A DNA stretch of 64,000 bases from Microbacterium phyllosphaerae (GCF_017876435.1 NZ_JAGIOA010000001.1:1674001-1738000), one strand, 5' to 3'. Shown: positions 7,925 through 16,823, numbered from the stretch's first letter. Translations and numbers: made by a program. The notes: generated by a model from the letters alone, not told the origin.

Positions 7925-9373
7925 ATGAACGTAACCGCCGCACCCCATGACGACTGGACGGCGAGCGAAGAGCTGGCCGAGCGGATGATCCCGCTCATCG
8001 GAGCGCTCAGGCGCGACCACGACGTGGTCACCTCACTGCACGGACACCGACTGCTCGGGCTCTCGGCCACGGGGATCGTCGAGGTGCACGATCGTGTCGC
8101 GCAGCTCGGGCACGGGCAGCTTCCCCTCGACGAGACGCTCGCTGTGCTCGAGGCGATCGCCGAGCTCGCGCCCGGGGCGTCGTCCCTCGATCTTGCGCGC
8201 CTGGTCGAGGGCCACGCCGACAGCGACCTGCCTCTCGACGTCTACCTCGCTGACGTGCTCGCCCCGGCGATCGGGGCTGTCGCGGCTGAGCCCACCGACG
8301 TCGTGCTCTACGGCTTCGGGCGCATCGGCCGGCTGCTCGCCCGCATCCTGATCGCGCACACCGGCGGCGGCAGCGGCCTGCGTCTGCGGGCGATCGTGGT
8401 GCGTCGTGGGTCGGACAACGATCTCGTCAAGCGCGCATCCCTCCTGCTGCGCGACTCGGTGCACGGTCGGTTCGCCGGTTCCGTCACCGTCGACGAGCAG
8501 GCCGATCAGATCATCGCGAACGGCACCCGCATCCAGGTCATCTACTCCGACGACCCCTCGGCGATCGACTACACCGCGTACGGCATCGACGACGCGATCG
8601 TCGTCGACAACACCGGGCGCTGGCGTGACGAGGCGGGCCTCAGCCGCCACCTCGAGTCGACCGGCGTCGCTCGCGTGCTGCTGACTGCGCCGGGCAAGGG
8701 CGCGCTGAAGAACATCGTGCACGGCATCAACGACGGCACCATCGACCCCGACGACCGCATCATCACCGCGGCGTCGTGCACCACGAACGCCATCACGCCG
8801 GTGCTCAAGGCGATCGACGAGGCGTACGGCATCGTCCGAGGTCACGTCGAGACGGTGCACTCGTTCACGAACGACCAGAACCTGATCGACAACTTCCACA
8901 GCGGTGACAGACGAGGTCGCTCGGCCGTGCTGAACATGGTGATCACCGAGACCGGAGCGGCCAAGGCCGTCGCCCGCGCGCTTCCCGAGCTCGAGGGCAA
9001 GCTCACCGGATCCGCGATCCGCGTGCCCACCCCCGACGTCTCTCTCGCCGTGCTGCACCTGAGCCTCGAGCGGCCCGCCGTGAAGGACGAGCTGAACGAC
9101 TACCTGCGCCGGGTCTCGCTGCACTCGAAGCTGCGTCAGCAGATCGACTACGTGGAGAGTCCCGAGGTCGTCTCCACCGACTTCGTCGGCTCGCACCGTG
9201 CGGGGATCGTCGACGGACTCGCGACCATCGCGAACGACCGAGACGTCGTGCTGTACGTCTGGTACGACAACGAGTACGGGTACTCGTGCCAGGTGATCCG
9301 CGTGCTCGAGGTCATGGCGGGCTCGCACCCCGTCGTGCTGCCCGTGCGCCGAGAGGTGACGCTGCACAGCTGA
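7925..9373 (+). CDS. gap: Glyceraldehyde-3-phosphate dehydrogenase, long form (GapB type)
   Basis: This 482-residue enzyme interconverts glyceraldehyde 3-phosphate and 1,3-bisphosphoglycerate. The first roughly 120 residues are an extension absent from ordinary 330-residue GAPDH. The Rossmann fold follows (V-V-L-Y-G-F-G-R-I-G-R-L near 125), then catalytic Cys285 in A-A-S-C-T-T-N-A. The C-terminus has W-Y-D-N-E-Y-G-Y-S. Length and extension match the second, gluconeogenic actinobacterial enzyme (480 residues in Corynebacterium glutamicum GapB). AAGGA (7915-7919) supports the ATG at 7925. NAD or NADP use is not evident. It is a single gene divergent from the SMR pair. Confidence 0.92.
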   Translation: MNVTAAPHDDWTASEELAERMIPLIGALRRDHDVVTSLHGHRLLGLSATGIVEVHDRVAQLGHGQLPLDETLAVLEAIAELAPGASSLDLARLVEGHADSDLPLDVYLADVLAPAIGAVAAEPTDVVLYGFGRIGRLLARILIAHTGGGSGLRLRAIVVRRGSDNDLVKRASLLLRDSVHGRFAGSVTVDEQADQIIANGTRIQVIYSDDPSAIDYTAYGIDDAIVVDNTGRWRDEAGLSRHLESTGVARVLLTAPGKGALKNIVHGINDGTIDPDDRIITAASCTTNAITPVLKAIDEAYGIVRGHVETVHSFTNDQNLIDNFHSGDRRGRSAVLNMVITETGAAKAVARALPELEGKLTGSAIRVPTPDVSLAVLHLSLERPAVKDELNDYLRRVSLHSKLRQQIDYVESPEVVSTDFVGSHRAGIVDGLATIANDRDVVLYVWYDNEYGYSCQVIRVLEVMAGSHPVVLPVRREVTLHS

Positions 9374-9409
9374 GTGTGCGATGTCGGCGGTGCCCGGCAT
9401 GATGAGGGC

Positions 9410-10456
9410 ATGAAGACCGCGACTGTGCTCGCCGAGCGCCTCCGTTCGCATCGACTCAGTGCGCCGGCACGCACGGTGGTCGACGCCGCGTCGCACATGC
9501 TCGCGGTACAGAGCCAGGACTTCGTCGCGGGGCGCTGGGCTCTGGCCGCGCGCACTCGCGGTGAGCCGACGCGGAGTGCGGTCGATCGCGCCTTCGCTCG
9601 GGGCGAGCTGGTGCGGGCGTGGACCATGCGCGGCACGCTGCACATCATCCCCGCGCGCGACCTCCGCTGGGTGCTGTCGGTGACGGCGGATCGACAGCGC
9701 CAGCAGGCGGCGGGCAGGCGGCGTGATCTCGGCATCGAGGGGGAGATGGTGGCCGCGGTCGTGAAGGCCGTGGTGCCGCGACTCCGCGACGGCGGCCTGA
9801 CACGGGCAGAGGTGTTCGAGGTGTTCTCCGGTATCGGCATCGACCCGAGCGGGCAGCGGGGCATCCACCTGCTGAGCGAGCTGACCCTCGACGGTCTGAT
9901 CTGTCAGGGGCCGGTCGTCGAGCGAGACGGCGTGGGAAGGGAACAGCGTTTCGTGCTGGTCGAGCAGCACATCCGCGAACACTCGACGCCGGACGACCCG
10001 CTCGCCGAGCTGTTCGTCCGCTACGTCGACGGGCACGGTCCGGCCGGGGTCGCCGACTTCGCCTGGTGGTCCGGGCTCACCCTCGGGCAGGCGCGTGAGG
10101 CGCTCACCCGCGCACGCGGAAGAGTCGTGGAGATCGATGACGGGGTGTACGTCTCGACCGCCCGACCACGACGTTCTTCGGGCGCGGAGGGTGTGCTGGC
10201 GCTCGGAGCCTTCGACGAGTACTACATCTCGTACGCCGACCGCACGGCGGTCTGCGCCCCCGAGCATCTCGCGCTGGTCGGGCCGGGGAAGAACGGCATG
10301 GTGCGCGCGACGATCGTCTCGGACGGCCGGGTGGTCGGATGCTGGACGCACGCGAGCGCCTCACTCGGCACCCCGCCGGAGCTCTTCGCGCCGGGAGCCG
10401 ACGAGGAAGCGGTGCGCAGGGCTCTCGCGCGGTTCACTCGCTTCCTCGACGGCTGA
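9410..10456 (+). CDS. Winged-helix DNA-binding protein of the HTH_42/AlkZ glycosylase family
   Basis: The 348-residue protein aligns by eye with the HTH_42 superfamily, which includes AlkZ and YcaQ, glycosylases that unhook interstrand crosslinks and bulky alkylated bases. The L-A-V-Q-S-Q-D segment (Gln34 and Gln36) fits the catalytic Q-x-Q motif. The R-A-W-T-M-R-G-T-L-H-I-I-P segment near residue 70 is also typical. The ATG at 9410 is chosen over GTG 9374, which starts three bases after the GAPDH stop and adds an unconserved leader. It could act in alkylation repair; sequence alone does not show its lesion range. Confidence 0.8.
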   Translation: MKTATVLAERLRSHRLSAPARTVVDAASHMLAVQSQDFVAGRWALAARTRGEPTRSAVDRAFARGELVRAWTMRGTLHIIPARDLRWVLSVTADRQRQQAAGRRRDLGIEGEMVAAVVKAVVPRLRDGGLTRAEVFEVFSGIGIDPSGQRGIHLLSELTLDGLICQGPVVERDGVGREQRFVLVEQHIREHSTPDDPLAELFVRYVDGHGPAGVADFAWWSGLTLGQAREALTRARGRVVEIDDGVYVSTARPRRSSGAEGVLALGAFDEYYISYADRTAVCAPEHLALVGPGKNGMVRATIVSDGRVVGCWTHASASLGTPPELFAPGADEEAVRRALARFTRFLDG

Positions 10457-10481
10457 CCCCTGACGCGTGGACGTCAGGGGT
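10456..10481. terminator. Bidirectional hairpin between convergent genes
   Basis: The perfect 10-bp inverted repeat ACCCCTGACG / CGTCAGGGGT with a 6-base loop begins at the last base of the glycosylase stop codon and lies before the convergent aminotransferase stop. There is no T-tract, as is common in GC-rich actinobacteria. Confidence 0.65.
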
Positions 10482-10494
10482 GGTCGGCCGCGAC

Positions 10495-11598
10495 TCAGGC
10501 GACGGCGACGGAGACGGGGGAGACAAGCGCAGCGAGTTCCGGAGCCAGCGCGACGAGCAGGTCGTTCGCCTCTCGTTCTGCGATCGTCACGCGGAAGCCC
10601 TCGCCCGCGAACGGACGAACCAGCAGACCGTGACGCTCGAGCAGTTCGGCTGCGGCCGTGGTCGCATCGCCGAAAGGCACCCAGACGAAGTTCGCCTGGG
10701 TCTCGGGCAGGGCGATCCCGGCTGCCAGGAATGCCGCGACGACGCGCTCGCGTTCGGTGACGAGATCGGCGACGCGAGCCGAGAGCTCCTCTTCGGCGTG
10801 CAGCGAGGCGACGGCTGCCGCCTGGGCGAGATCTGTCACTCCGAACGGGATCGCGACCTTGCGCAGCGCGTTCGCGAGACGCTCCGGAGCGATCGCGTAG
10901 CCGATCCGCAGGCCGGCCAGGCCGTATGCCTTCGAGAACGTGTGAGCGACGGCGACGTTCGCGTAGCGGCGGAAGTACTCGATCCCCGAGGGTGAATCGG
11001 CACGCTCGTTGAAATGCACGTAGGCCTCGTCGATCACGACGGTGATGTCGCCCGGTACCGCATCGAGGAATGCGGTCAGCTCCTCGGCGCCGATGGTCGT
11101 GCCGGTCGGGTTGTTCGGGTTGCAGACGATGATGAGTCGTGTCCGATCGGTGATCGCCTCACGCATGGCGTCGAGATCGTGCCGGTGGTCGGTCGTGAGA
11201 GCGACGGCGACGGGGGTCGCGCCGGCCGCCCTGACCAGCATCGGGTAGGCCTCGAACGATCTCCACGCGAAAATGACCTCGTCGCCTTCACCGGCGGTCG
11301 CGCGCATCAGCTGCGACACGACCTCGACCGAGCCGCTGCCCAGCACGACGTTCGCCGGGGTGACGTCGAACCGCGCGCAGAGCATCGAGGTGAGCGCGGT
11401 GGCCGCGGTCTCGGGGTAGCGGTTGACGAGCGTGATGCGGTCGGCGATCGCACTGGCGACGGACGGCAGTGGCGGGTAGGGGTTCTCGTTCGACGACACC
11501 TTGTACACGGGAACCTCGGGCGCGGTGTGCGCCGTCGCCTTGCCCGGCTTGTAGTCCGGGATCGCGCTCAGATCCTCGCGCAGTCTCAACTCCGACAT
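10495..11598 (-). CDS. Class I/II PLP aminotransferase, histidinol-phosphate/aromatic type
   Basis: This 367-residue enzyme resembles HisC and the corynebacterial aromatic aminotransferase Pat/AroT. It has K-V-S-S-N-E-N-P near residue 35, the aspartate motif V-V-I-D-E-A-Y-V-H-F near 200, and the PLP lysine in A-H-T-F-S-K-A-Y-G-L-A-G-L-R-I-G-Y-A near 225. The ATG at 11598 follows a GAAAGG-type site; an earlier ATG at 11682 would fall in the operator region. It is not in a his operon. It is divergent from the Rieske oxygenase genes and shares the intergenic operator, so a catabolic aromatic amino acid role is more likely than histidine synthesis. Confidence 0.82.
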   Translation of the reverse strand: MSELRLREDLSAIPDYKPGKATAHTAPEVPVYKVSSNENPYPPLPSVASAIADRITLVNRYPETAATALTSMLCARFDVTPANVVLGSGSVEVVSQLMRATAGEGDEVIFAWRSFEAYPMLVRAAGATPVAVALTTDHRHDLDAMREAITDRTRLIIVCNPNNPTGTTIGAEELTAFLDAVPGDITVVIDEAYVHFNERADSPSGIEYFRRYANVAVAHTFSKAYGLAGLRIGYAIAPERLANALRKVAIPFGVTDLAQAAAVASLHAEEELSARVADLVTERERVVAAFLAAGIALPETQANFVWVPFGDATTAAAELLERHGLLVRPFAGEGFRVTIAEREANDLLVALAPELAALVSPVSVAVA

Positions 11599-11625
11599 CC
11601 GTTCCGCCTTTCTCTCTTCGCCCGT

Positions 11626-11654
11626 TTGACAGTCCAGGGCGGGATTCATAGTAT
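11626..11654 (+). promoter_or_regulatory. Strong sigma70-type promoter of the Rieske operon
   Basis: TTGACA (11626-11631), a 17-bp spacer and TAGTAT (11649-11654) form a near-consensus promoter reading toward the reductase gene. The predicted start, near 11661, falls inside the ATTGA-N15-TCAAT operator. Confidence 0.7.
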
Positions 11655-11658
11655 CGCA

Positions 11659-11683
11659 ATTGACTATATCCATTGTTGTCAAT
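11659..11683. promoter_or_regulatory. Catabolic-island operator, copy 1
   Basis: ATTGA, 15 bases, then TCAAT. The arms extend to AATTGAC/GTCAATT, and a TATATC element lies in the spacer. The same geometry and TATC core occur at 17659-17683 and 30334-30358. It overlaps the predicted transcription start of the Rieske operon and lies upstream of the divergent aminotransferase. The GntR/FadR protein at 16824-17552 is the likely binder. Confidence 0.65.
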
Positions 11684-11725
11684 TCGATCAGGGGTGATCG
11701 GAACGACGGAAGGAGTGGAACGACG

Positions 11726-12694
11726 GTGTCTCAGTTCGCGCCCGAGCTCTCCCCGCTGACCCTCGACCTCCGTGTCCGGGCGATGCGCTGGGAGGCGCAG
11801 GATGTGCTCTCTCTCGAGCTCGATGATCCGACCGGGGCTCTGCTCCCCGCATGGACTCCGGGCGCTCACATCGACCTGCGTTTCGCCAACGGCGTCGAGC
11901 GTCAGTACTCGCTGTGCTCCGACCCGGCCGAGCGCCGATTCTGGCGGGTCGCGGTGCTCTCCGAGACTCCGAGCCGCGGGGGGTCGCGTTACGTGCACCA
12001 GACGCTGCGTACAGGCGACCCGGTCACGGCCTCCGCCCCCATCAATCATTTCGAGCTCGGCGATGCGGCCTCCTTCGTGTTCGTCGCGGGCGGCATCGGC
12101 ATCACGCCGATCCTGCCGATGATCGCCGAGGCCGAACGCCGGGGCGCGCCCTGGCGTCTGGCGTACCTGGGCACCCGTTCTGACGGCATGGCCTTCGCCG
12201 CCGCGCCCCATCTGACCGCAGAGAGCGCGCTGCTGGTCAGTCGTGATCGTGACGATCGTCTCGACCTCGCGGCGTGGATCGGCAGTGTGCCCGACGGCAC
12301 CGGCGTGTATGCGTGCGGCCCCGCCCGCATGCTCGACGAGCTCGAATCCCTCAGCGCGACCTGGCCCCAGGGCGCCCTCCACCTCGAGCGCTTCCAGGCC
12401 AAGGTGTACGGGGAATCCCAGGGCGCGGACACGTTCGAGGTCGAGGCCAGTGCCTCGGGACTCATCGTCACCGTCGAGCGCGGCTGCAGCATCCTCGAGA
12501 TGCTCGAACAGGCGGGGATCGGCGTACCGAGCTCGTGTCTCGAGGGCGTCTGCGGCACCTGCGAGACCACGGTGATCGACGGTGCCCCCGAGCACCGCGA
12601 CTCGATCCTGACTCCGGACGAGCGGGAGAGCAACGAGACCATGATGATCTGCGTCTCCCGATCGCTCGACAGCAAGCTCGTCCTCGACATCTGA
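11726..12694 (+). CDS. PDR/VanB-type oxygenase reductase (flavin, NAD and 2Fe-2S domains)
   Basis: This 322-residue protein carries electrons from NAD(P)H to the Rieske oxygenase encoded next. The flavin domain has R-Q-Y-S-L-C-S at residues 59-65, the nucleotide domain has G-G-I-G-I-T-P at 122-128, and a C-terminal plant-type ferredoxin domain has Cys271, Cys276, Cys279 and Cys309. The domain order matches vanillate demethylase reductase (VanB) and phthalate dioxygenase reductase. AAGGAG at 11710-11715, ten bases upstream, supports the GTG at 11726. A TTG at 11660 lies inside the operator and is rejected. It is the first gene of an apparent five-gene transcript. Confidence 0.9.
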   Translation: MSQFAPELSPLTLDLRVRAMRWEAQDVLSLELDDPTGALLPAWTPGAHIDLRFANGVERQYSLCSDPAERRFWRVAVLSETPSRGGSRYVHQTLRTGDPVTASAPINHFELGDAASFVFVAGGIGITPILPMIAEAERRGAPWRLAYLGTRSDGMAFAAAPHLTAESALLVSRDRDDRLDLAAWIGSVPDGTGVYACGPARMLDELESLSATWPQGALHLERFQAKVYGESQGADTFEVEASASGLIVTVERGCSILEMLEQAGIGVPSSCLEGVCGTCETTVIDGAPEHRDSILTPDERESNETMMICVSRSLDSKLVLDI

Positions 12695-12713
12695 CATCCG
12701 AAACGGAGACACC

Positions 12714-13916
12714 ATGGACACCGGCACCGCATACGGCCTTCGCCTGGGCCAGCCCCTGAACGAGCTCGCGCAGGTGGGGCCAGGCACCCCCTACGGCGAG
12801 GTCCTGCGCCGCTACTGGCATCCGGTGGCGAAGGTCGAGGACGCGACGACGCGCCCGATCTCGCTGCGGGTACTCGGTGAGGAGCTCGTGCTCTTCCGCA
12901 CGAGGAAAGGGAAACCCGGTCTCCTGCACCCTCGCTGCATCCACCGCGGAGCCTCGCTGTTCTACGGCGGGGTCGAAGACGAGGGCATCCGCTGCTGCTA
13001 TCACGGCTGGGTCTTCGACACCGAGGGCCACTGCCTCGAGCAGCCCTGCGAACCCGACCTCGGGCTGCACCGCGATCGCGTGCGCCAGCCCTGGTACCCC
13101 GTCGAAGAGCAGTACGGACTGCTCTGGGCCTACATGGGTCCGCCCGACAGGAAGCCGGTTCTGCCTCGCTACGACACGCTCGAAGAACTCGCGCCCGGAG
13201 AGCAGCTGATCGTGAACGACCAGGGCGTCGGCGGCGGAGGCCCCGCGCAGCTCGACTTCAACTGGCTGCAGCACTGGGAGAACGTCATGGACCCCTTCCA
13301 CGTGCCGATCCTGCACGCGCGCTTCAGCGGAAACCAGTTCACTCCCGAGATGGCGTTGATTCCGGAGGTCAGCTACGAGTACACCCCGCTGGGCGTGCGA
13401 TCGATCCAGATGCGCGAGCTCGGCGACGGCCGCCAGCTGCGACGGGTCACCGAGGTGATCTTCCCGAACCTGCGCGTGGTGGCGAGCCCGAAGCTCAGCT
13501 CGGGGCAGACCAACATGATCGGATGGGTCGTGCCGATGGATGACACGAACTTCCGCATCTTCACGGTGGCACGGGACGAGGACTCCGACTTCCTCGCGAA
13601 ACTGCGGTCCACGCACGAGGGCAAGCCCTGGAAGGAGCTCACGGAGCTCGAACACCAGCGACTCCCCGGCGACTATGAGGCGCAGAAGTCGCAGGGCTCG
13701 ATCTCGCTGCACTCCGAGGACCACCTCACGACGACCGATCAGGGCATCGCGATGATCCGACGGATGATGGCGAAGCAGCACAGGGCGGTCGCCGGTGGCG
13801 GCGACCCGGTCGGCGTCTTCTTCGATGAGTCCGAGCGCCTGGTGCGTATCGAGGGAGGCAACTACTTCGAGGGTGAGGCGCACGCTCCGCTGCTCGCCGA
13901 GGCCGTGGACGACTGA
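12714..13916 (+). CDS. Rieske non-heme iron oxygenase, catalytic component
   Basis: A 400-residue ring-hydroxylating or demethylating oxygenase of the VanA/phthalate 4,5-dioxygenase type. The Rieske cluster ligands are Cys75, His77, Cys94 and His97. The mononuclear iron site is N190-x2-D193-x2-H196-x4-H201 (E-N-V-M-D-P-F-H-V-P-I-L-H). It lies 19 bp after its reductase, so a two-component system is complete here without a separate ferredoxin. Such enzymes hydroxylate aromatic rings or remove O- or N-methyl groups. The substrate is unknown, but nearby amidases suggest a nitrogen-containing aromatic compound. Confidence 0.9.
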   Translation: MDTGTAYGLRLGQPLNELAQVGPGTPYGEVLRRYWHPVAKVEDATTRPISLRVLGEELVLFRTRKGKPGLLHPRCIHRGASLFYGGVEDEGIRCCYHGWVFDTEGHCLEQPCEPDLGLHRDRVRQPWYPVEEQYGLLWAYMGPPDRKPVLPRYDTLEELAPGEQLIVNDQGVGGGGPAQLDFNWLQHWENVMDPFHVPILHARFSGNQFTPEMALIPEVSYEYTPLGVRSIQMRELGDGRQLRRVTEVIFPNLRVVASPKLSSGQTNMIGWVVPMDDTNFRIFTVARDEDSDFLAKLRSTHEGKPWKELTELEHQRLPGDYEAQKSQGSISLHSEDHLTTTDQGIAMIRRMMAKQHRAVAGGGDPVGVFFDESERLVRIEGGNYFEGEAHAPLLAEAVDD

Positions 13917-13917
13917 G

Positions 13918-14451
13918 ATGGCCAAGTACACGGCGCGCCCGCCGCGAGGCGATCGACCGCTGCTCGTGCTCGGCATCAGCGGCGTCGTGGTGCTCGAAGG
14001 AGAGGCTGCTGTACCCGTGTCCACGCATCATCTCTCGGCGTGGGGTCGCTGGGTGCGCGACGTGGCCATCCCGGACGCAGCCCCCGAGCGTCTGGCCGAA
14101 CTCGCCGCGCGATTCGAGATCGTCTGGGCCTCGGAGTGGGGACACAACGCGCACACTGCTTTTCGCGACGCCCTCGATCTGCCGGATGAGCCCTGGCCGT
14201 TCCTGCCGGTGCAGTTCGACAAGCTGCGGATCATCCGCGAGTACGCCGGAGCGCTGCCCTGGGTGTGGGTGGACGACCCGATCGTCGACCTGCACGGCAT
14301 CCCCGAGTGCACGGACGGAGTGATCGTGCGGGTGGACCCCGCCGACGGAATCGTGGGGATCGACCCCGACGATCTGTGGGAGCGGGTCGCGCAGCTGCCG
14401 CAACGCGACGATGCGGAGACCGAAGACACCGATGTGGGAGGGCGCGCATGA
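13918..14451 (+). CDS. HAD-like protein (SAK-type HAD fold) lacking the catalytic aspartates
   Basis: This 177-residue protein resembles small actinobacterial HAD domains of the kind named for Swiss-army-knife RNA repair proteins. It keeps I-V-W-A-S-E-W-G-H-N-A near residue 62 and L-P-W-V-W-V-D-D near 112. Where the family has a D-V-D-G-V nucleophile motif, this one has L-G-I-S-G-V (about residues 18-23), so both aspartates are gone and phosphatase chemistry seems impossible. It starts one base after the Rieske gene's stop and overlaps the next gene by four bases (ATGA), so it belongs to the catabolic operon. A structural or regulatory role is possible. The family call is tentative. Confidence 0.65.
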   Translation: MAKYTARPPRGDRPLLVLGISGVVVLEGEAAVPVSTHHLSAWGRWVRDVAIPDAAPERLAELAARFEIVWASEWGHNAHTAFRDALDLPDEPWPFLPVQFDKLRIIREYAGALPWVWVDDPIVDLHGIPECTDGVIVRVDPADGIVGIDPDDLWERVAQLPQRDDAETEDTDVGGRA

Positions 14452-15626
14452 CCGCGGACGTGGCGATCATCGGCGGGAGGGTCGTGACCGGGCTCGGCGA
14501 CGACATCGAGGGTGCGACCGTGCTCGTGCAGGGCGGCCGCATCAGCGGCGTCGGCATCGATGTCGAGGTGCCGGACGATGTGCGCACGATCGACGCCTCC
14601 GGTGCCTGGGTGCTCCCCGGGCTCATCGATGCGCACAGCCACATCGGCGCGCACGAGGAGGCGAACGGGGCAGCGGGATTCGACGGCAGCGAGGTGACGT
14701 CGCCCAACACGGCGGGAGTGCGGGCGATCGACGCGATCAACATCGAGGACATCGCCTTCCGTGATGCTCTGGCCGGGGGAGTGACGACCGTGGTCGTCAA
14801 ACCGGGATCGGGCAATCCGATCGGCGGGCAGAGCGTGGCGATCAAGACCGGCGGAGGTCCCACGGTCGATGCCCGCGTGGTGCGTGCCGACGTCAGCGTG
14901 AAGTCGGCTCTCGGTGAGAACCCGAAGGAGACCTACGGCAAACGCTCGCAGATGCCGGCGACCCGACTCGGTATCGCCTATGTCATCCGTCAGGCCCTCC
15001 TGGATGCCCAGGACTATGCGGTGCGCCGTGCGAAAGCCGGGGACGACGGCACGCCGTTCGCCCGCGATCTCGGCAAGGAGGCGTTGGTGCGCGCCCTCTC
15101 TGGCGAGCTCAGCTGGGACCAGCACGTGCATCGTCATGACGACATCGCGACGGCGCTGCGGATCGCGGACGAGTTCGGGCTCCGGCTCGTGCTCAACCAC
15201 GGCACCGAGGCACATAAGCTCGCCGAGGTGCTGGCCGAGCGCGATGTGCCGGTGATCTTCGGCCCGATCCTGTCGAGCCGTTCGAAGGTCGAGGTGCGCG
15301 AGGCGGATCCCTCGAACCTCGCCACGATCGCCGCCGCGGGAGTGCGCATCGCGTTGACCACGGACCATCCGGTCGTGCCGATCGGACACCTCGCGCTGCA
15401 GGCCGCTGTCGCGGTGCGGGCCGGTCTTCCGCGGGCCGCGGCCATCGCCGCGATGACGTCGTCTGCAGCCGAGATCGTGCGCATCGATGACCGCACCGGG
15501 GCGCTCGATGTCGGCCGCGACGGCGACGTCGTCATCTGGTCGGGTGACCCGTTGGACGTGGCCTCGCGGGTGCTGAGGGTGTTCATCGACGGCGTCGAGG
15601 TGCACGCCGCGGAGGCCGGCGGATGA
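14448..15626 (+). CDS. Imidazolonepropionase-like metal-dependent amidohydrolase
   Basis: This 392-residue amidohydrolase-superfamily enzyme would hydrolyse a C-N bond with one or two metal ions. Visible marks are the D-A-H-S-H metal motif (His63, His65), V-V-K-P-G-S-G-N-P-I-G-G-Q near 120, L-N-H-G-T-E-A-H near 248, and the T-T-D-H-P-V-V-P aspartate motif near 304. It overlaps the HAD-like gene upstream and the M20 gene downstream by four bases each, which indicates coupled translation. Related proteins are often annotated HutI-like without known substrates. A peptide, hydantoin or cyclic amide substrate would fit the operon. Confidence 0.85.
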   Translation: MTADVAIIGGRVVTGLGDDIEGATVLVQGGRISGVGIDVEVPDDVRTIDASGAWVLPGLIDAHSHIGAHEEANGAAGFDGSEVTSPNTAGVRAIDAINIEDIAFRDALAGGVTTVVVKPGSGNPIGGQSVAIKTGGGPTVDARVVRADVSVKSALGENPKETYGKRSQMPATRLGIAYVIRQALLDAQDYAVRRAKAGDDGTPFARDLGKEALVRALSGELSWDQHVHRHDDIATALRIADEFGLRLVLNHGTEAHKLAEVLAERDVPVIFGPILSSRSKVEVREADPSNLATIAAAGVRIALTTDHPVVPIGHLALQAAVAVRAGLPRAAAIAAMTSSAAEIVRIDDRTGALDVGRDGDVVIWSGDPLDVASRVLRVFIDGVEVHAAEAGG

Positions 15627-16816
15627 GCTCACTCCGCGAGGATGCCGCGGTCCTCCAGCCGGATCTCGTCGCGCTGCGGCGACGACTGCACGCGCACCCC
15701 GAAGTGGGCTTCGCGCTGCCTGAGACGCAGCGGACCGTCCTCGACGCTCTTGCGCCGCTCGGGCTGGACATCACCACGGGCAGCGATCTCGGTTCGGTGA
15801 CCGCCGTGCTGCAGGGTGCATCGGAGGGGCCGTCGGTGCTGCTGCGTGGGGACATGGATGCGCTCGCGATCGTCGAGCAGACCGGACTGCCTTATGCGTC
15901 GACGAACGGTGCCATGCACGCATGCGGGCACGATCTGCACATCGCAGGGCTCGTCGGCGCGGCACGACTGCTGGCGAGCAGACGTGAGCAGATCTCGGGC
16001 TCCGTGGTCTTCATGTTCCAACCGGGCGAGGAGGCGGGCGGCGGCGCGCCGCTCATGATCCGTGACGGCGTGCTGGATGCGGCGGGGTCGCGTGTCGCGG
16101 CCGCCTACGGCATCCATGTCATGCCCGGAATGCCCGGTGTCTTCCAGACGAGGGCAGGAGGGTTGATGGCGAGCGCGAACTCGGTGCGCATCCGAGTCAG
16201 AGGTCAGGGCGGTCATGGATCCAGGCCCTATCAGGCTGTGGATCCGGTGCCGGTCGTCGCCGAGATCGTCCTCGCGCTGCAGGCATGGGTGACGCGCGGG
16301 TTCGACGTGTTCGACCCGGTCGTGCTCACGGTGACGCAGTTGCACGCGAGCGAGGTGATCAACGTCATCCCCGATGAGGCGGGGCTGGGGGCCACACTGC
16401 GAACGGTCTCGGGCGACGCCGTGGTGAGAGCCCAACGCGAGATCCCGGTGCTGGCGTCGCGCATCGCGGCGGCGCATGGGTGCTCAGCGGTGACAGAGGT
16501 GATCGTGGGGTATCCGGTGACCGTGAACAGCGCTCCGGAGGCTGCGGGCGCGATCGATGCTCTCGGCGCCGAGTTCGGGCACGACCGCGTCGAGCGATTG
16601 GCCGCTGCGGTCATGGCCTCGGAGGACTTCTCGTTCGTGCTCGCCGAGGTGCCGGGTGCCTTCGTGTTCCTGGGGGCGACGCCTGCGGGGATCGATCCGG
16701 CCGACGCCGAGATGAACCACTCGCCACGAGCGGTGTTCGACGACGGGGTGCTGGGAGATCAGGCAGCCGCGCTCGCCGCTCTGGCGCTGCGCCACGTCGG
16801 CACCGAGGCGCAGTAG
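15623..16816 (+). CDS. M20-family N-acyl amino acid amidohydrolase (first paralogue)
   Basis: This 397-residue protein belongs to the hippurate hydrolase/IAA-amino acid hydrolase group. It has L-L-R-G-D-M-D-A-L (about residue 73), the metal motif H-A-C-G-H-D-L-H near 97, and F-Q-P-G-E-E-A-G-G-G near 132. A lid domain with G-Q-G-G-H-G-S-R-P follows near 193, and M-A-S-E-D-F-S-F near 332. It would cleave N-acylated amino acids such as aromatic amides. It is the last gene of the Rieske operon by ATGA overlap. A second paralogue closes the transporter operon at 26256-27440, so two related amides or two steps may be served. Confidence 0.9.
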   Translation: MSSLREDAAVLQPDLVALRRRLHAHPEVGFALPETQRTVLDALAPLGLDITTGSDLGSVTAVLQGASEGPSVLLRGDMDALAIVEQTGLPYASTNGAMHACGHDLHIAGLVGAARLLASRREQISGSVVFMFQPGEEAGGGAPLMIRDGVLDAAGSRVAAAYGIHVMPGMPGVFQTRAGGLMASANSVRIRVRGQGGHGSRPYQAVDPVPVVAEIVLALQAWVTRGFDVFDPVVLTVTQLHASEVINVIPDEAGLGATLRTVSGDAVVRAQREIPVLASRIAAAHGCSAVTEVIVGYPVTVNSAPEAAGAIDALGAEFGHDRVERLAAAVMASEDFSFVLAEVPGAFVFLGATPAGIDPADAEMNHSPRAVFDDGVLGDQAAALAALALRHVGTEAQ

Positions 16817-16823
16817 CTCGCGG

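Noticed and set aside
8033..10351. A 772-codon open frame antisense to GAPDH and the glycosylase gene
   Set aside because: Its protein is Arg/Asp/His/Val rich without domains, and it mirrors two clear genes. Long antisense frames are expected at this GC content.
11660..11725. TTG start that would lengthen the reductase by 22 residues
   Set aside because: It lies inside the operator at the predicted transcription start; the GTG at 11726 has AAGGAG at good spacing.
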